Assembly (NCBI RefSeq): GCF_002080415.1
Contig: NZ_CP020474.1
Span: forward strand, 1,873,501 to 1,937,500
DNA from: Roseovarius mucosus
Lineage (GTDB): Bacteria; Pseudomonadota; Alphaproteobacteria; Rhodobacterales; Rhodobacteraceae
Direction of reading: 5' to 3'
DNA length: 64,000 bases
Shown piece after piece: positions 9,061-19,559 of this stretch. A model generated the notes under the pieces. The model had not been told where the DNA came from, searched no databases, and saw only the letters and a list, made by a program, of their open reading frames with translations. The number at the start of each line of letters is the position of its first letter. The stretch's first letter is position 1. Made by a program: the position numbers and the translations under genes.

Positions 9061-10578
9061 ATGGTCACAGCAGGACAAGAACGGATTGCAGGGATTGCGG
9101 CACGGCTGCGCGCGCGCCATTGGCCGCAATCGCTGGCGCTGATCGCGGCGGCGGGTCTGGCAACCCACTGGTTCGGGCTTGCGGCCCTGCTTTTGGCGCT
9201 ACCGCTCACCCTTCTGGCGCTTGCCCTATCGGACCGCCGCCAAACCCCACCCCTGACGGATGAGGCCGCGCGCAGCGCGCCCCTGCGCGCCGCCATCGCC
9301 GATAGCCTCTCCAACACGCGGCAGGGGGGCACACGCACCGCCTGCCTGCTTCTTCAGATCGACGAATTCGAGACGCTGACGCATCGCCACGGCCTTGCCG
9401 CCGCCGACCGTGTGATCCTTCAAAGCCTTGAACGCCTCGCGCGCATGCTGCGGCCCGCGGACCAGCTTTTCGATCTTGGCGACGGGCGGCTTGGGGTGCT
9501 CTTGGCGCCCAAGCCCGGCCTCACGCTGGGCCCGCTTCTGGCCTTGGCCGAGCGGCTGCGCGCGGCACTGGCAGAGCCTATCGCGCTCGATGCCACCACG
9601 CTGCATATCTCGGCCTCGCTGGGCCTTTGTCTTGATGCACAGGCCCCCGCGCGCACCGCCACAGCCCTTTATGACGCCTGCCACACCGCCCTGCATGAGG
9701 CGCAGCGCCACGGGCCTGCGGCGATCCGCGCCTATGGCCGCGGCATGGCCGCACCTACGCCTCCGCCGCGCGCACTTGCACAAGAGGTAACAACAGCCCT
9801 GCAAGAGGGGCGGCTAATCACATGGTTCCAGCCGCAGATTTGCACCGATACCGGCCAAATCACCGGGTTCGAGGCGCTTGCACGTTGGCAGCACCCCACA
9901 GCAGGCTTGATCGCGCCTGCGGAATTCCTGCCGCTGCTCGCCGCCTCCGGCCGGATGGAGGTGCTGGGCGATGCCATGCTCGCCAATGCGCTCCGCGCCC
10001 TGCAAACATGGGATCACCTCGGCCTCGATATACCCTGCGTCGGCCTCAACCTCTCTCCCGAGGAATTGCGCAATCCCACCCTGCCCGAGAAATTCGCCTG
10101 GGAGCTGGATCGCTGCGACCTGCCCGCCCATCGGCTGGTGATCGAAGTGCTGGAAACCGTGGTCGCCATCTCTGCCGACGATGTCATCACCCGCAATATC
10201 GCGGCACTGGCGCGCATGGGCTGCCCCATTGACCTTGACGATTATGGCACCGGCCACGCCTCGCTCGCCACGATCCGCCGCTTTGCCGTCCACCGGCTCA
10301 AGATCGACCGGTCCTATGTCACCGCCATTGACCGCGACCCGGACCAACAGCGCATGGTGGGGGCCATCCTGTCGATGGCTGACCGTCTTGGCCTCGCCAC
10401 ACTTGCCGAAGGGGTCGAAACAGCGGGCGAACTTGCCATGCTCGCGCAACTGGGCTGCGCCCATGTGCAGGGCTTTGGCATCGCCCGCCCCATGCCCCTC
10501 GCGGCAACGCCCGACTGGATCGCGGCGCATCGCGCCAAACTCGGCCCCGTGCCCCGGATCGCCCGCGCCAAGGGCTGA
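9061..10578 (+). CDS. Membrane-associated GGDEF/EAL protein, probable c-di-GMP phosphodiesterase
   Basis: A 505-residue protein with two N-terminal hydrophobic segments (about residues 20-58), a GGDEF-like domain (about 85-225) and a C-terminal EAL domain (about 245-495). The GGDEF signature is replaced by GDGRLG, so diguanylate cyclase activity is not expected. The EAL domain keeps the catalytic signatures: FEALARW, NLSPEE, the DDYGTGHAS loop, KIDRS and AEGVET. It probably hydrolyses c-di-GMP, with the degenerate domain serving a regulatory role, possibly GTP sensing. The ATG at 9061 immediately follows an in-frame TTG. yidC follows after 112 bases; c-di-GMP control of motility or surface attachment is the usual role. 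Confidence 0.88.
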   Translation: MVTAGQERIAGIAARLRARHWPQSLALIAAAGLATHWFGLAALLLALPLTLLALALSDRRQTPPLTDEAARSAPLRAAIADSLSNTRQGGTRTACLLLQIDEFETLTHRHGLAAADRVILQSLERLARMLRPADQLFDLGDGRLGVLLAPKPGLTLGPLLALAERLRAALAEPIALDATTLHISASLGLCLDAQAPARTATALYDACHTALHEAQRHGPAAIRAYGRGMAAPTPPPRALAQEVTTALQEGRLITWFQPQICTDTGQITGFEALARWQHPTAGLIAPAEFLPLLAASGRMEVLGDAMLANALRALQTWDHLGLDIPCVGLNLSPEELRNPTLPEKFAWELDRCDLPAHRLVIEVLETVVAISADDVITRNIAALARMGCPIDLDDYGTGHASLATIRRFAVHRLKIDRSYVTAIDRDPDQQRMVGAILSMADRLGLATLAEGVETAGELAMLAQLGCAHVQGFGIARPMPLAATPDWIAAHRAKLGPVPRIARAKG

Positions 10579-10690
10579 ACCCTGCGATGAATCCCCGCGC
10601 CTTGGGGTAAAATCCCCGGAATCCCCTTGACCTTTGCCGCCGCACTCTGTTGAACCGCCCTGACATGTAATACAGGGATGGCCATCGGCG

Positions 10691-12526
10691 ATGGATGATC
10701 AGAACAAGAACCTTATCTTGGCAACAGCACTTAGTTTCGTCGTGATTCTAGTGTGGTTCGTGATGTTCCCACCACCCGAACCCGCCCCGGTCGATCCCAA
10801 CGCCGCCGTACCCACGGCAACCGAGAGCCTGCCCACCCCCTCGGCCACGGGCGGCGCAGAGGCGACCACCGCCACAACCGCAGCCCCCGTGGCAGAGCCG
10901 GACGCGCCGCGCCTTACCATCGACACGCCCAGCCTGAAGGGCACGATTTCCCTGCAAGGCGGCCGGATCGACGACATCTTCCTCAAGAATTACCGCGAAA
11001 CGATCGACCCCGCGTCAGAGATCGTGCGCCTGATGGCCCCTGTCGGCAACGAAACACCCTATTACGCCCTTTATGGCTGGGCCCCCGGCGCTGGCCTGAC
11101 CCCCGATCAAGTGCCCGGCGCGAACACGCTCTGGCAGGTCGAGAGCGGCGAAAAGCTGACGACAAGCACGCCCGTCACCCTCTCGTGGGACAATGGCGCA
11201 GGCCTCATCTTCCGCCGCGAACTCAGCGTCGACGAGGATTTCATGTTCTCCGTCCGCCAGTCGGTCGAGAATACCGGGGCAACCGCCGTCAGCCTTGCCC
11301 CTTACGGTATCCTTGCACGTCATGGCCGCCCCGCCGACCTCAAGAACTTCTTCATCCTCCACGAGGGGTTGATCATGATGGCGGATGGCACCCTGTCGGA
11401 AATCGACTATGACGATGTCGAGGAATACCCGTTCAACGCCCGCGAAGGTGCGCCCGCCGAAGTCACCCAAGTGACCGAGAATGGCTGGATCGGCTTTACG
11501 GATCACTACTGGATGACCACCCTCATCCCCGCAGCGGGCAGCTCGTTCAAGGCGGTGGCCAAGTTCGATCCGCAACGCGGCATCTATCAGACCGAAGCCG
11601 TGCAACCGACCCAAACGGTCGAGCCAGGCCAGACCGCAAGCGCCGAAACCCGCCTCTTTGCCGGGGCCAAGGAATGGGCGACGATCCGGCACTATCAGAA
11701 CGAACAGGGCGTTGACCGCTTTCTCGATTCCATTGACTGGGGCTGGTTCTTCTTCCTGACCAAACCGATCTTTGCGGTGCTGCATTGGCTCAATGCCCTG
11801 ATTGGCAACATGGGCTGGGCGATCATCGCGCTGACGCTGCTGATCAAGGCGCTTGTGCTGCCCTTGGCCTATAAATCCTACGTCTCCATGGCCAAGATGA
11901 AAGACCTCCAGCCGCAGATGGAGAAGATCAAAGAGACCGCTGGCGATGACCGCCAGAAACTCCAGAAAGAAATGATGGAGCTCTACAAGCGGGAAAAGGT
12001 CAATCCGGCGGCGGGCTGTCTGCCGATCCTGCTGCAAATTCCCATCTTCTTCTCGCTCTACAAGGTGATCTTCGTCACGCTCGAATTGCGCCACGCGCCT
12101 TGGGTCGGCTGGATCAAGGATCTCTCGGCTCCCGATCCTTCGTCGCTCTTCAACCTCTGGGGCGTGCTGCCTTGGGCCGCGCCGGAACCGGGCTCGATCA
12201 TGGCGCTGATCTTCATTGGCATCCTGCCCTTGGCTTTGGGCATCTCGATGTGGTTGCAGCAGAAACTGAACCCGTCACCCACCGACCCCACGCAAAAGAT
12301 GATCTTTGCCTGGATGCCTTGGGTCTTCATGTTCATGCTGGGCAGCTTTGCCTCGGGCCTCGTGATCTACTGGATCGCCAACAACGTGATCACCTTCTCG
12401 CAGCAATACATGATCATGCGCAGCCAAGGCTATAAACCGGATGTGTTCGGCAATATCACCTCGGGCTTCAAACGAGAGAAACCCGCGGCCGAATCCACGC
12501 CCAAAACAACACCCAAGAAAAAATGA
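10691..12526 (+). CDS. yidC: Membrane protein insertase YidC
   Basis: A 611-residue YidC/Oxa1 insertase, which inserts and folds inner-membrane proteins alone or with SecYEG. It has an N-terminal anchor (about residues 8-26), a proline/alanine-rich linker, the large periplasmic P1 domain (about 75-355), and the C-terminal Oxa1 core with five membrane segments starting near WGWFFFLTKPIFAVLHWL. The core contains the conserved positively charged coiled loop LQPQMEKIKE and the AGCLPILLQIPIFFSLYKV segment. Its stop overlaps the start of the MOSC gene by 4 bases, so it heads a yidC-MOSC-engB operon, an arrangement known in Rhodobacterales. rnpA and rpmH are not next to it. Confidence 0.97.
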   Translation: MDDQNKNLILATALSFVVILVWFVMFPPPEPAPVDPNAAVPTATESLPTPSATGGAEATTATTAAPVAEPDAPRLTIDTPSLKGTISLQGGRIDDIFLKNYRETIDPASEIVRLMAPVGNETPYYALYGWAPGAGLTPDQVPGANTLWQVESGEKLTTSTPVTLSWDNGAGLIFRRELSVDEDFMFSVRQSVENTGATAVSLAPYGILARHGRPADLKNFFILHEGLIMMADGTLSEIDYDDVEEYPFNAREGAPAEVTQVTENGWIGFTDHYWMTTLIPAAGSSFKAVAKFDPQRGIYQTEAVQPTQTVEPGQTASAETRLFAGAKEWATIRHYQNEQGVDRFLDSIDWGWFFFLTKPIFAVLHWLNALIGNMGWAIIALTLLIKALVLPLAYKSYVSMAKMKDLQPQMEKIKETAGDDRQKLQKEMMELYKREKVNPAAGCLPILLQIPIFFSLYKVIFVTLELRHAPWVGWIKDLSAPDPSSLFNLWGVLPWAAPEPGSIMALIFIGILPLALGISMWLQQKLNPSPTDPTQKMIFAWMPWVFMFMLGSFASGLVIYWIANNVITFSQQYMIMRSQGYKPDVFGNITSGFKREKPAAESTPKTTPKKK

Positions 12527-13266
12527 CAGAGGTTCGCGCCCTCTGGCGGCATCCGATCAAGAGCCACGGGCGCGAAGCGCTGAGCACCGTCACGCTGACC
12601 GCCGGGCAGGCCATGCCCGGCGACCGTCTTTGGGCAGTCGCCCTCGAAATCGCCCGGCTGACGGACGGCGAATGGGGGCCTTGCGTCAACTTTTCGCGCG
12701 GGTCCAAGACCGGCGCACTCATGGCGATCAATGCGCAGTTGGATGAGGCGGCTGAGACCGTCACCCTCACCCATCCCGACCGCCCCGATCTGACCTTTCA
12801 TCCCGATCACGACGGGCAGGCGTTTCTCGATTGGGTGCGCCCCCTGATGCCGCCCGAGGGCACGCAGCCCCTGCGCCTCTACCGGCTTGATGGGCGCGGC
12901 TATACCGATACCGACTACCCGTCGGTGAGCCTGCTCAACCTCGCCTCAAACGCAGACCTCGCAGACAAGATGGGGGCCGATGTGTCACCCCTACGCTGGC
13001 GCTGTAACATCCATCTCGACGGGCTTGCCCCTTGGGCCGAATTTGACCTCATCGGTAAAACTCTGCGCCTCGGGACCGCCGAAATGATCGTGCGTGAACC
13101 GATCCGCCGCTGCTTGGCCACCACCGCCAACCCCGCGACCGGCGCGCGCGACCTCGACACGCTGGCAGCCCTCAACAAGACCTGGGATCATCAGGATTTC
13201 GGCATTTACGCCGAGGTGATCACCGGCGGCACCATCGCCCTTGGCGACCAGCTTGAGGTGCTGTGA
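12523..13266 (+). CDS. MOSC domain protein
   Basis: A 247-residue protein with an N-terminal MOSC beta-barrel region (VRALWRHPIKSHGREALSTV) and the core segment PSVSLLNLAS..RWRCNIHLDGLAPWAEFDLIGKTLRLG, ending with REPIRRCLATTANPATG, which carries the conserved cysteine thought to bind sulfur or molybdenum cofactor. MOSC proteins include the molybdenum-enzyme mARC proteins and sulfur carriers; the substrate here is unknown. It is translationally coupled on both sides: ATGA overlap with yidC and TGATG overlap with engB. The link to those two essential genes is positional and has no known functional reason. Confidence 0.88.
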   Translation: MTEVRALWRHPIKSHGREALSTVTLTAGQAMPGDRLWAVALEIARLTDGEWGPCVNFSRGSKTGALMAINAQLDEAAETVTLTHPDRPDLTFHPDHDGQAFLDWVRPLMPPEGTQPLRLYRLDGRGYTDTDYPSVSLLNLASNADLADKMGADVSPLRWRCNIHLDGLAPWAEFDLIGKTLRLGTAEMIVREPIRRCLATTANPATGARDLDTLAALNKTWDHQDFGIYAEVITGGTIALGDQLEVL

Positions 13267-13916
13267 TGCAACTGCGTTTTCCCATCGCGCCAGAGCCTGA
13301 GCACGAGATTTCCGAACAGGGCCGCAAGCTCTTTGCCGGGCCGGTTGATTTCGTCAAAGGCGTCGTCGCCATGTCCGGCCTGCCGCCCGCCGACCGGCTC
13401 GAGGTGTGCTTTGCCGGGCGCTCCAATGTTGGGAAATCCAGCCTGATCAACGCGCTCACAGGCCGCAAGGCGCTCGCGCGCGCCTCCAACACCCCCGGCC
13501 GCACGCAGGAAATCAACTTCTTCGCATTGGGCGAGAGCCACTATCTCGTCGACCTTCCCGGTTATGGCTATGCCAATGCGCCGCTCGCCGTGGTGCAAAA
13601 ATGGCAGGCGCTCTTGAAGCAATACCTGTCAGGTCGCCAAACCCTGCGCCGCGCCTTTGTGCTGGTCGATGCGCGCCACGGCATCAAAACCGTGGATGAA
13701 GAGATCATGTCGCTCCTCGACGCCTCCGCCGTGACCTTTCAATGCGTTCTGACCAAGACGGATAAGATCAACGCCGCCGACCGCGACCGCGTGCTGGATC
13801 AGGTGCGCGCCAAACTTGCCCCGCATCCGGCGGCCTATCCCGAGCTGATCCTCACCTCCAGCGAGAAATCCGAGGGGCTGGCCACCCTGCGCGCCACCAT
13901 CGCCACGCTGGAATAG
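13266..13916 (+). CDS. engB: Ribosome biogenesis GTP-binding protein EngB (YihA/YsxC)
   Basis: A 216-residue TrmE-Era-EngA-like GTPase needed for large ribosomal subunit assembly. The G motifs are clear: GRSNVGKSSLIN (G1), the T in the SNTPGRTQ stretch (G2), DLPGYGYANAP (G3), TKTDK (G4) and SSEKSEG (G5). Length is slightly above the 200-residue norm because of an N-terminal extension. The ATG at 13266 overlaps the MOSC stop (TGATG); the in-frame GTG one codon earlier is less likely. The next gene is convergent, so the operon ends here. Confidence 0.95.
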   Translation: MQLRFPIAPEPEHEISEQGRKLFAGPVDFVKGVVAMSGLPPADRLEVCFAGRSNVGKSSLINALTGRKALARASNTPGRTQEINFFALGESHYLVDLPGYGYANAPLAVVQKWQALLKQYLSGRQTLRRAFVLVDARHGIKTVDEEIMSLLDASAVTFQCVLTKTDKINAADRDRVLDQVRAKLAPHPAAYPELILTSSEKSEGLATLRATIATLE

Positions 13917-13974
13917 GGCGCGCCCCTAACTCGGTCACGCCCCGGGGCCTCTCCCGCGCCACACCCAACCCCTT

Positions 13975-14016
13975 AAAAATAGATCGGCCCGCGAACCCCT
14001 CCTGATCCGCGAGCCG
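13975..14016 (-). terminator. Intrinsic terminator of ccr
   Basis: On the minus strand, CGGCTCGCG pairs with CGCGGGCCG (14016-14008 and 13993-13985, one T-G wobble) and is followed by ATCTATTTTTAA. It lies 24 bases after the ccr stop. This spacer (13917-14039) between convergent engB and ccr holds nothing else I can support. Confidence 0.75.
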
Positions 14017-14039
14017 CTCCTCCCTTTGCCAGACGCGCC

Positions 14040-15326
<1,287 letters not shown>

Positions 15327-15461
15327 GGTCAACCTCCTGTCTCAGAATGCCGCAATGCAGAATCGTCCGTCTTGCCCTGAAATACAAACGGCTAAGTAAT
15401 AATGCAATAGCATTTGGTGATTTTTTGTAATTTTATAACCGAGCGGATGCAGAAAATCCAC
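15327..15461. promoter_or_regulatory. ccr upstream region with AATGC-N4-GCATT palindrome
   Basis: An AT-rich 135-base spacer before ccr. It contains the perfect inverted repeat AATGC-AATA-GCATT (15401-15414), about 75 bases upstream of the ccr start, next to a T-rich run. It is a plausible operator for a regulator of acetate or propionate metabolism, but it does not match the published TTTGCAAA-type PccR motif, so the regulator is unknown. No clear -35/-10 pair was identified. Confidence 0.35.
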
Positions 15462-16835
15462 CTATCCCCTGCTGCGCCCGCAAAATAGATGGTCGATCGA
15501 GGCGGCATAATAGGCCACCACCGGCCGCTCTGCCTCGGTGATCACAAAGGCACCCTGCCGCTCTTCAATCATCCCGCGCTCGCGCAGCACCTGAATCCCG
15601 AACCGCGCCGCATATCCCAAATCCTTGCGCGGCAGATGCACATGCGCGCGCGGCACCGCGCCCAGCATCTCTGCCACCGCCGCATCAAGAGCGTCTCGCG
15701 TCAGCGGCCCCTCGGCCTGCATCAATGCCCGCGCCACCAAGGGCACCGGCAACACCGGCACTTCCGCCCCGATCCGCGCCATCAGGGCCCGCGCCAACCC
15801 CCTTAGCCCTGCCTCCGGATGGTCGCGCTCAAACTCCGCCAGAGACATCGGCGCGCCAAAACTCACCGCCGCATAGCCATGTCGGTGATAGCGCCGCCGC
15901 AGCCGCAGCCACACCTGCCGGAGCACGAATCCCGCCACGACAGAAATCCGCGCCGGAAACCGCCGCCCGCCCGCTTCCGCTGCGGCCACCAACAACCGAT
16001 CCTCGAAGACCCGGTCATAATTGATCGCCACCGGCACAAACACCACGTCGCGCCCATCGGGGCTGCGCTCTTCCACCATATATTTCAAGAGGCCCAGCTT
16101 GGGCGGCTGCAATCCCCCCGTCAGGCTCAGCCCGCCCTCAGGAAACATCGCCTGTGTCACGCCCCCATCCGTCGCCATCCCGACATAGCGCGCCAGCACC
16201 CGGCGATAAAGATCACCGCGCGATTTGCGCCGGATGAAATAGGCTCCCATTGCCTTGATAAGCCGGCTCAGCGGCCAGACCCGCGCCCATTCCCCCACCG
16301 CATAGCTCAGCGCCGACCGCTCTGCCGCCAGCCATGTCACCAGCACATAATCCATATTGCTGCGGTGGTTCATCACAAAAACCACCGTCGCTTCGCGGTC
16401 TACCGCCGCCAGCGCCTCTTCGTCGAAATGCCCCAACCGCACCCGATACAGCGACCGGCTCAGCCATTTCGCCAGCTTGATCGCAATGCCGAAATAGGCA
16501 GTGGCGGAAAAGCTTGGAACGATTTCACGCGCATAGCGCTTGGCCTGCTCAAACGCCACGTTTTCGGGGATGCCCTCGGCCTGTGCATGGGCGGCAATCG
16601 CCCGGCTCACTTCGGGATCATAGATCAACCGCTGGATCATGTCATAACGCCGTGCCAGCTTGAATGGCTCAATCGGGCGCTGCAACCGCGTGTTCAGCCG
16701 CGCCACCGCCCGCTCCAGCCTGCGCCGCAGAAACCATCGCACCGACGGAAAAAGAAAATGACTGGCAAAGGTGACGGCCGCAAACCCCACCAACAACACT
16801 AACGCCCAGAGCGGCATGTCCACGGTCTGTCCCAT
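15462..16835 (-). CDS. PlsB-like 1-acylglycerol/glycerol-3-phosphate acyltransferase
   Basis: A 457-residue membrane-bound acyltransferase of the PlsC/PlsB superfamily. One N-terminal membrane segment (about residues 9-30) precedes the acyltransferase domain, with motif I NHRSNMDYVL (HX4D), motif II around GAYFIRRKSRGDLYRRVL, motif III FPEGGLS and motif IV VFVPVAINYDR. It probably acylates glycerol-3-phosphate or lysophosphatidate in phospholipid synthesis. It is shorter than E. coli PlsB (about 800 residues) and resembles the short alphaproteobacterial PlsB-like group. It is in the same direction as ccr, 135 bases upstream of it; the spacer has its own regulatory look, so an operon is uncertain. 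Confidence 0.87.
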   Translation of the reverse strand: MGQTVDMPLWALVLLVGFAAVTFASHFLFPSVRWFLRRRLERAVARLNTRLQRPIEPFKLARRYDMIQRLIYDPEVSRAIAAHAQAEGIPENVAFEQAKRYAREIVPSFSATAYFGIAIKLAKWLSRSLYRVRLGHFDEEALAAVDREATVVFVMNHRSNMDYVLVTWLAAERSALSYAVGEWARVWPLSRLIKAMGAYFIRRKSRGDLYRRVLARYVGMATDGGVTQAMFPEGGLSLTGGLQPPKLGLLKYMVEERSPDGRDVVFVPVAINYDRVFEDRLLVAAAEAGGRRFPARISVVAGFVLRQVWLRLRRRYHRHGYAAVSFGAPMSLAEFERDHPEAGLRGLARALMARIGAEVPVLPVPLVARALMQAEGPLTRDALDAAVAEMLGAVPRAHVHLPRKDLGYAARFGIQVLRERGMIEERQGAFVITEAERPVVAYYAASIDHLFCGRSRG

Positions 16836-16882
16836 AGCGCCACCAAATCAGGGTTTTTGGTTTTGGTAAATGGCAACATCAT

Positions 16883-16901
16883 CCTCGGGCGCGACCCGAG
16901 G
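16883..16901. repeat. Palindromic repeat (CCTCGGG/CCCGAGG)
   Basis: CCTCGGG-CGCGA-CCCGAGG is a perfect 7-bp inverted repeat followed by ACCTC. A related palindrome, GTCCCGGG/CCCGGGAC with a 5-base spacer followed by CTC, lies at 20869-20889. Both look like copies of a short dispersed intergenic palindrome with consensus GACCCGrGGACCTC on one side. Confidence 0.45.
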
Positions 16902-16945
16902 ACCTCCCCAAAAAACATCCCACCCACATGCCGCAACGCAGCGAA

Positions 16946-16973
16946 TTGACAGCGCAACCTTCTTGCCTATACC
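16946..16973 (+). promoter_or_regulatory. Candidate sigma-70 promoter of ecm
   Basis: A consensus TTGACA (16946-16951) is followed after 16 bases by TATACC (16968-16973), about 50 bases before the ecm start at 17023. It lies in the divergent spacer between the acyltransferase gene and ecm. Confidence 0.5.
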
Positions 16974-17022
16974 CTCCCTCGAAACGTAACAAAATTGCGC
17001 ACCCTGATTCACGAGGCCCCGT

Positions 17023-19002
17023 ATGTCGCAGCCGCAGCAAGACCGCCCCAAGGACAAGCCTTGGCTCATCCGCACCTATGCGGGCCATTCCACCGCCGCG
17101 AAATCCAACGCTCTCTACCGCGCCAATCTTGCCAAGGGGCAGACCGGCCTGTCGGTGGCCTTCGATCTGCCCACGCAAACGGGCTATGACAGCGATCATA
17201 TCCTCAGCAAAGGCGAGGTGGGCAAGGTCGGCGTGCCCGTCTGCCACTTGGGCGACATGCGCGCGCTCTTCGCGGATATCCCGCTCGACCAGATGAACAC
17301 CTCGATGACGATCAACGCCACCGCGCCGTGGCTTCTGGCACTCTATATCGCCGTGGCCGAGGAGCAGGGCGCCGATGTCACCGCCCTGCAAGGCACGGTG
17401 CAGAACGATCTGATCAAGGAATATCTCAGCCGGGGCACCTATATCTGCCCGCCCGCACCCAGCCTGCGGATGATCGGCGATGTGGCCGAATACTGCTACA
17501 CCAATGTGCCCAAATGGAACCCGATGAACGTCTGTTCCTACCATTTGCAAGAGGCAGGCGCCACGCCCGAGCAGGAACTGGCCTTTGCCCTCGCCACCGC
17601 CATCGCCGTGCTCGACGAATTGCGCCCCCGCGTGCCCGCCTCTGATTTCCCGGCGCTCGCGTCGCGGATTTCCTTCTTTGTCAACGCGGGCATCCGGTTC
17701 GTGACCGAAATGTGCAAGATGCGCGCCTTCGTTGATCTCTGGGATGAAATCCTGCGCGACCGTTACGGCGTGGACGATCCCAAACACCGCCGCTTCCGCT
17801 ACGGCGTGCAGGTCAACTCCCTTGGCCTGACCGAGCAGCAGCCCGAGAATAACGTCTACCGCATCCTGATCGAGATGCTGGCCGTCACCCTCTCGAAACG
17901 CGCCCGCGCCCGCGCGGTGCAACTGCCCGCCTGGAACGAGGCATTGGGCCTGCCCCGCCCTTGGGATCAGCAATGGTCTATGCGGATGCAACAGATCCTT
18001 GCCTATGAAACCGACCTCTTGGAATTCGATGACCTCTTCGATGGCAACCCCGCTGTGGATGCCAAAGTCGAGGCGCTCAAGGATGGCGCACGGCACGAAT
18101 TGGCCAATCTCGAGTCCATGGGCGGCGCGGTGTCGGCCATCGAATACATGAAGTCCCGTCTGGTCGAGTCGAACGCAGACCGTCTTGGCCGGATCGAACG
18201 GAATGAGACCATCGTTGTCGGCGTCAACCGCTGGCAGGCGGGCGAACCCTCGCCATTGCAAACCGAGGATGGCGGCATCATGACCGTTGATCCAGCGGTC
18301 GAGGCCGAACAGGTCGCGCGGCTCAATGACTGGCGCGCCGCGCGCGACACTGCCGCCGTAACCTCCGCACTTGCCGCGTTGCGTGCCGCCGCCGCAGAGG
18401 GGCGCAATGTGATGGAACCGTCAATTGCCTGCGCCCGCGCCGGCGTCACCACTGGCGAATGGGCCGCACAGATGCGCGCCGTCTTTGGCGAATATCGCGG
18501 GCCAACCGGCGTGTCTGCCAACCCCTCGAACCGGACCGAAGGGTTGGATGACATCCGCGCCGCCGTCAGCGCGGTTTCCGACCGGCTTGGCCGACGCCTC
18601 AAATTCCTTGTGGGCAAACCCGGTCTTGATGGCCATTCCAACGGGGCGGAACAAATCGCCTGCCGCGCCCGCGATTGCGGCATGGATATCGGATACGAGG
18701 GCATCCGCCTCACCCCCGAACAAATCGTCAATGCCGCGCTCGAGGATCGCGCCCATGTCGTCGGCCTCTCGATCCTCTCAGGCAGCCATATGCCGCTGGT
18801 CGAGGATCTGATGGACCGTATGCGCGCGGCTGGTCTGGGCGACGTGCCCGTGATCGTCGGCGGCATCATCCCCGAGGATGACGCCCGCCGCCTGCGCGAA
18901 ATGGGCGTGGCACGGGTCTACACACCCAAGGATTTCGAGTTGAACACCATTATGATGGATATCGTGACGCTGGTCGATCCGCAGGCCGTGGCAGCGGAAT
19001 GA
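17023..19002 (+). CDS. ecm: Ethylmalonyl-CoA mutase (MeaA-type, B12-dependent)
   Basis: A 659-residue coenzyme B12-dependent acyl-CoA mutase. It converts (2R)-ethylmalonyl-CoA to (2S)-methylsuccinyl-CoA in the ethylmalonyl-CoA pathway. The N-terminal TIM-barrel substrate domain starts with PWLIRTYAGHSTAAKSNALY and contains FDLPTQTGYDSDH; the C-terminal cobalamin domain carries GKPGLDGHSNGAEQIA (the DxHxxG motif, His as lower cobalt ligand), then SILSGSH and VIVGGIIP. Being close to ccr and having this start distinguish it from methylmalonyl-CoA mutase, which is longer. A GNAT gene overlaps its stop by 4 bases (ATGA). Confidence 0.93.
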   Translation: MSQPQQDRPKDKPWLIRTYAGHSTAAKSNALYRANLAKGQTGLSVAFDLPTQTGYDSDHILSKGEVGKVGVPVCHLGDMRALFADIPLDQMNTSMTINATAPWLLALYIAVAEEQGADVTALQGTVQNDLIKEYLSRGTYICPPAPSLRMIGDVAEYCYTNVPKWNPMNVCSYHLQEAGATPEQELAFALATAIAVLDELRPRVPASDFPALASRISFFVNAGIRFVTEMCKMRAFVDLWDEILRDRYGVDDPKHRRFRYGVQVNSLGLTEQQPENNVYRILIEMLAVTLSKRARARAVQLPAWNEALGLPRPWDQQWSMRMQQILAYETDLLEFDDLFDGNPAVDAKVEALKDGARHELANLESMGGAVSAIEYMKSRLVESNADRLGRIERNETIVVGVNRWQAGEPSPLQTEDGGIMTVDPAVEAEQVARLNDWRAARDTAAVTSALAALRAAAAEGRNVMEPSIACARAGVTTGEWAAQMRAVFGEYRGPTGVSANPSNRTEGLDDIRAAVSAVSDRLGRRLKFLVGKPGLDGHSNGAEQIACRARDCGMDIGYEGIRLTPEQIVNAALEDRAHVVGLSILSGSHMPLVEDLMDRMRAAGLGDVPVIVGGIIPEDDARRLREMGVARVYTPKDFELNTIMMDIVTLVDPQAVAAE

Positions 19003-19445
19003 CCGCGGCCCTCACCATCCGCCAGGTAGAACCCGCCGATCGTCCCGCTTGGGGCGATCTCTGGCGCGCCTATCTCGATTTCTACGAAACCACCCTGCCA
19101 GAGCAGGTTTATGACACCACCTTTGCACGCCTCCTTTCGCCGGATCACCCCGATCAGAACGGTCTGATTGCGCTTCTGGCCGGTCGCCCGGTCGGGCTCG
19201 TGCATTATATCTACCACGCGCATAATTGGCGTGTGGAACAGGTCTGCTACCTTCAGGATCTCTACGCCGCCCCCGAAGCGCGCGGCCTTGGCGTGGGCCG
19301 CGCCCTGATCGAGGCGGTCTATGCCCGCGCCGATGCAGACGGCCGCCCAACGGTTTACTGGATGACGCAAGAGTTCAACACCACCGCGCGCCAACTTTAC
19401 GATCGCATCGCCACCGTGACCCCATTCATCAAGTATAGCCGTTAA
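18999..19445 (+). CDS. GNAT family N-acetyltransferase
   Basis: A 148-residue GCN5-related acetyltransferase. The acetyl-CoA binding motif is visible as LQDLYAAPEARGLGVGRALI (motif A, R-x-x-G-x-G/A), followed by YWMTQEFNTTARQLYDRI typical of motif B. It is translationally coupled to ecm through an ATGA overlap, so the two are transcribed together, but no substrate is evident. It could acetylate a small molecule or protein; a role in the ethylmalonyl-CoA pathway is not established. Confidence 0.85.
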   Translation: MTAALTIRQVEPADRPAWGDLWRAYLDFYETTLPEQVYDTTFARLLSPDHPDQNGLIALLAGRPVGLVHYIYHAHNWRVEQVCYLQDLYAAPEARGLGVGRALIEAVYARADADGRPTVYWMTQEFNTTARQLYDRIATVTPFIKYSR

Positions 19446-19559
19446 CCGCTGATCCGCTCCGGCCCTGCAACCTTTCGGTGGCGCGGTCCGGGGCATCTCG
19501 CCTATGCTCGCAGGACGTGCCTTTCGTTTCATCCCCATAGGTCCGCCCATAGGCCCGCC

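Noticed and set aside
16879..18261. A 460-codon minus-strand frame opposite ecm.
   Set aside because: Ecm motifs on the plus strand cover it fully.
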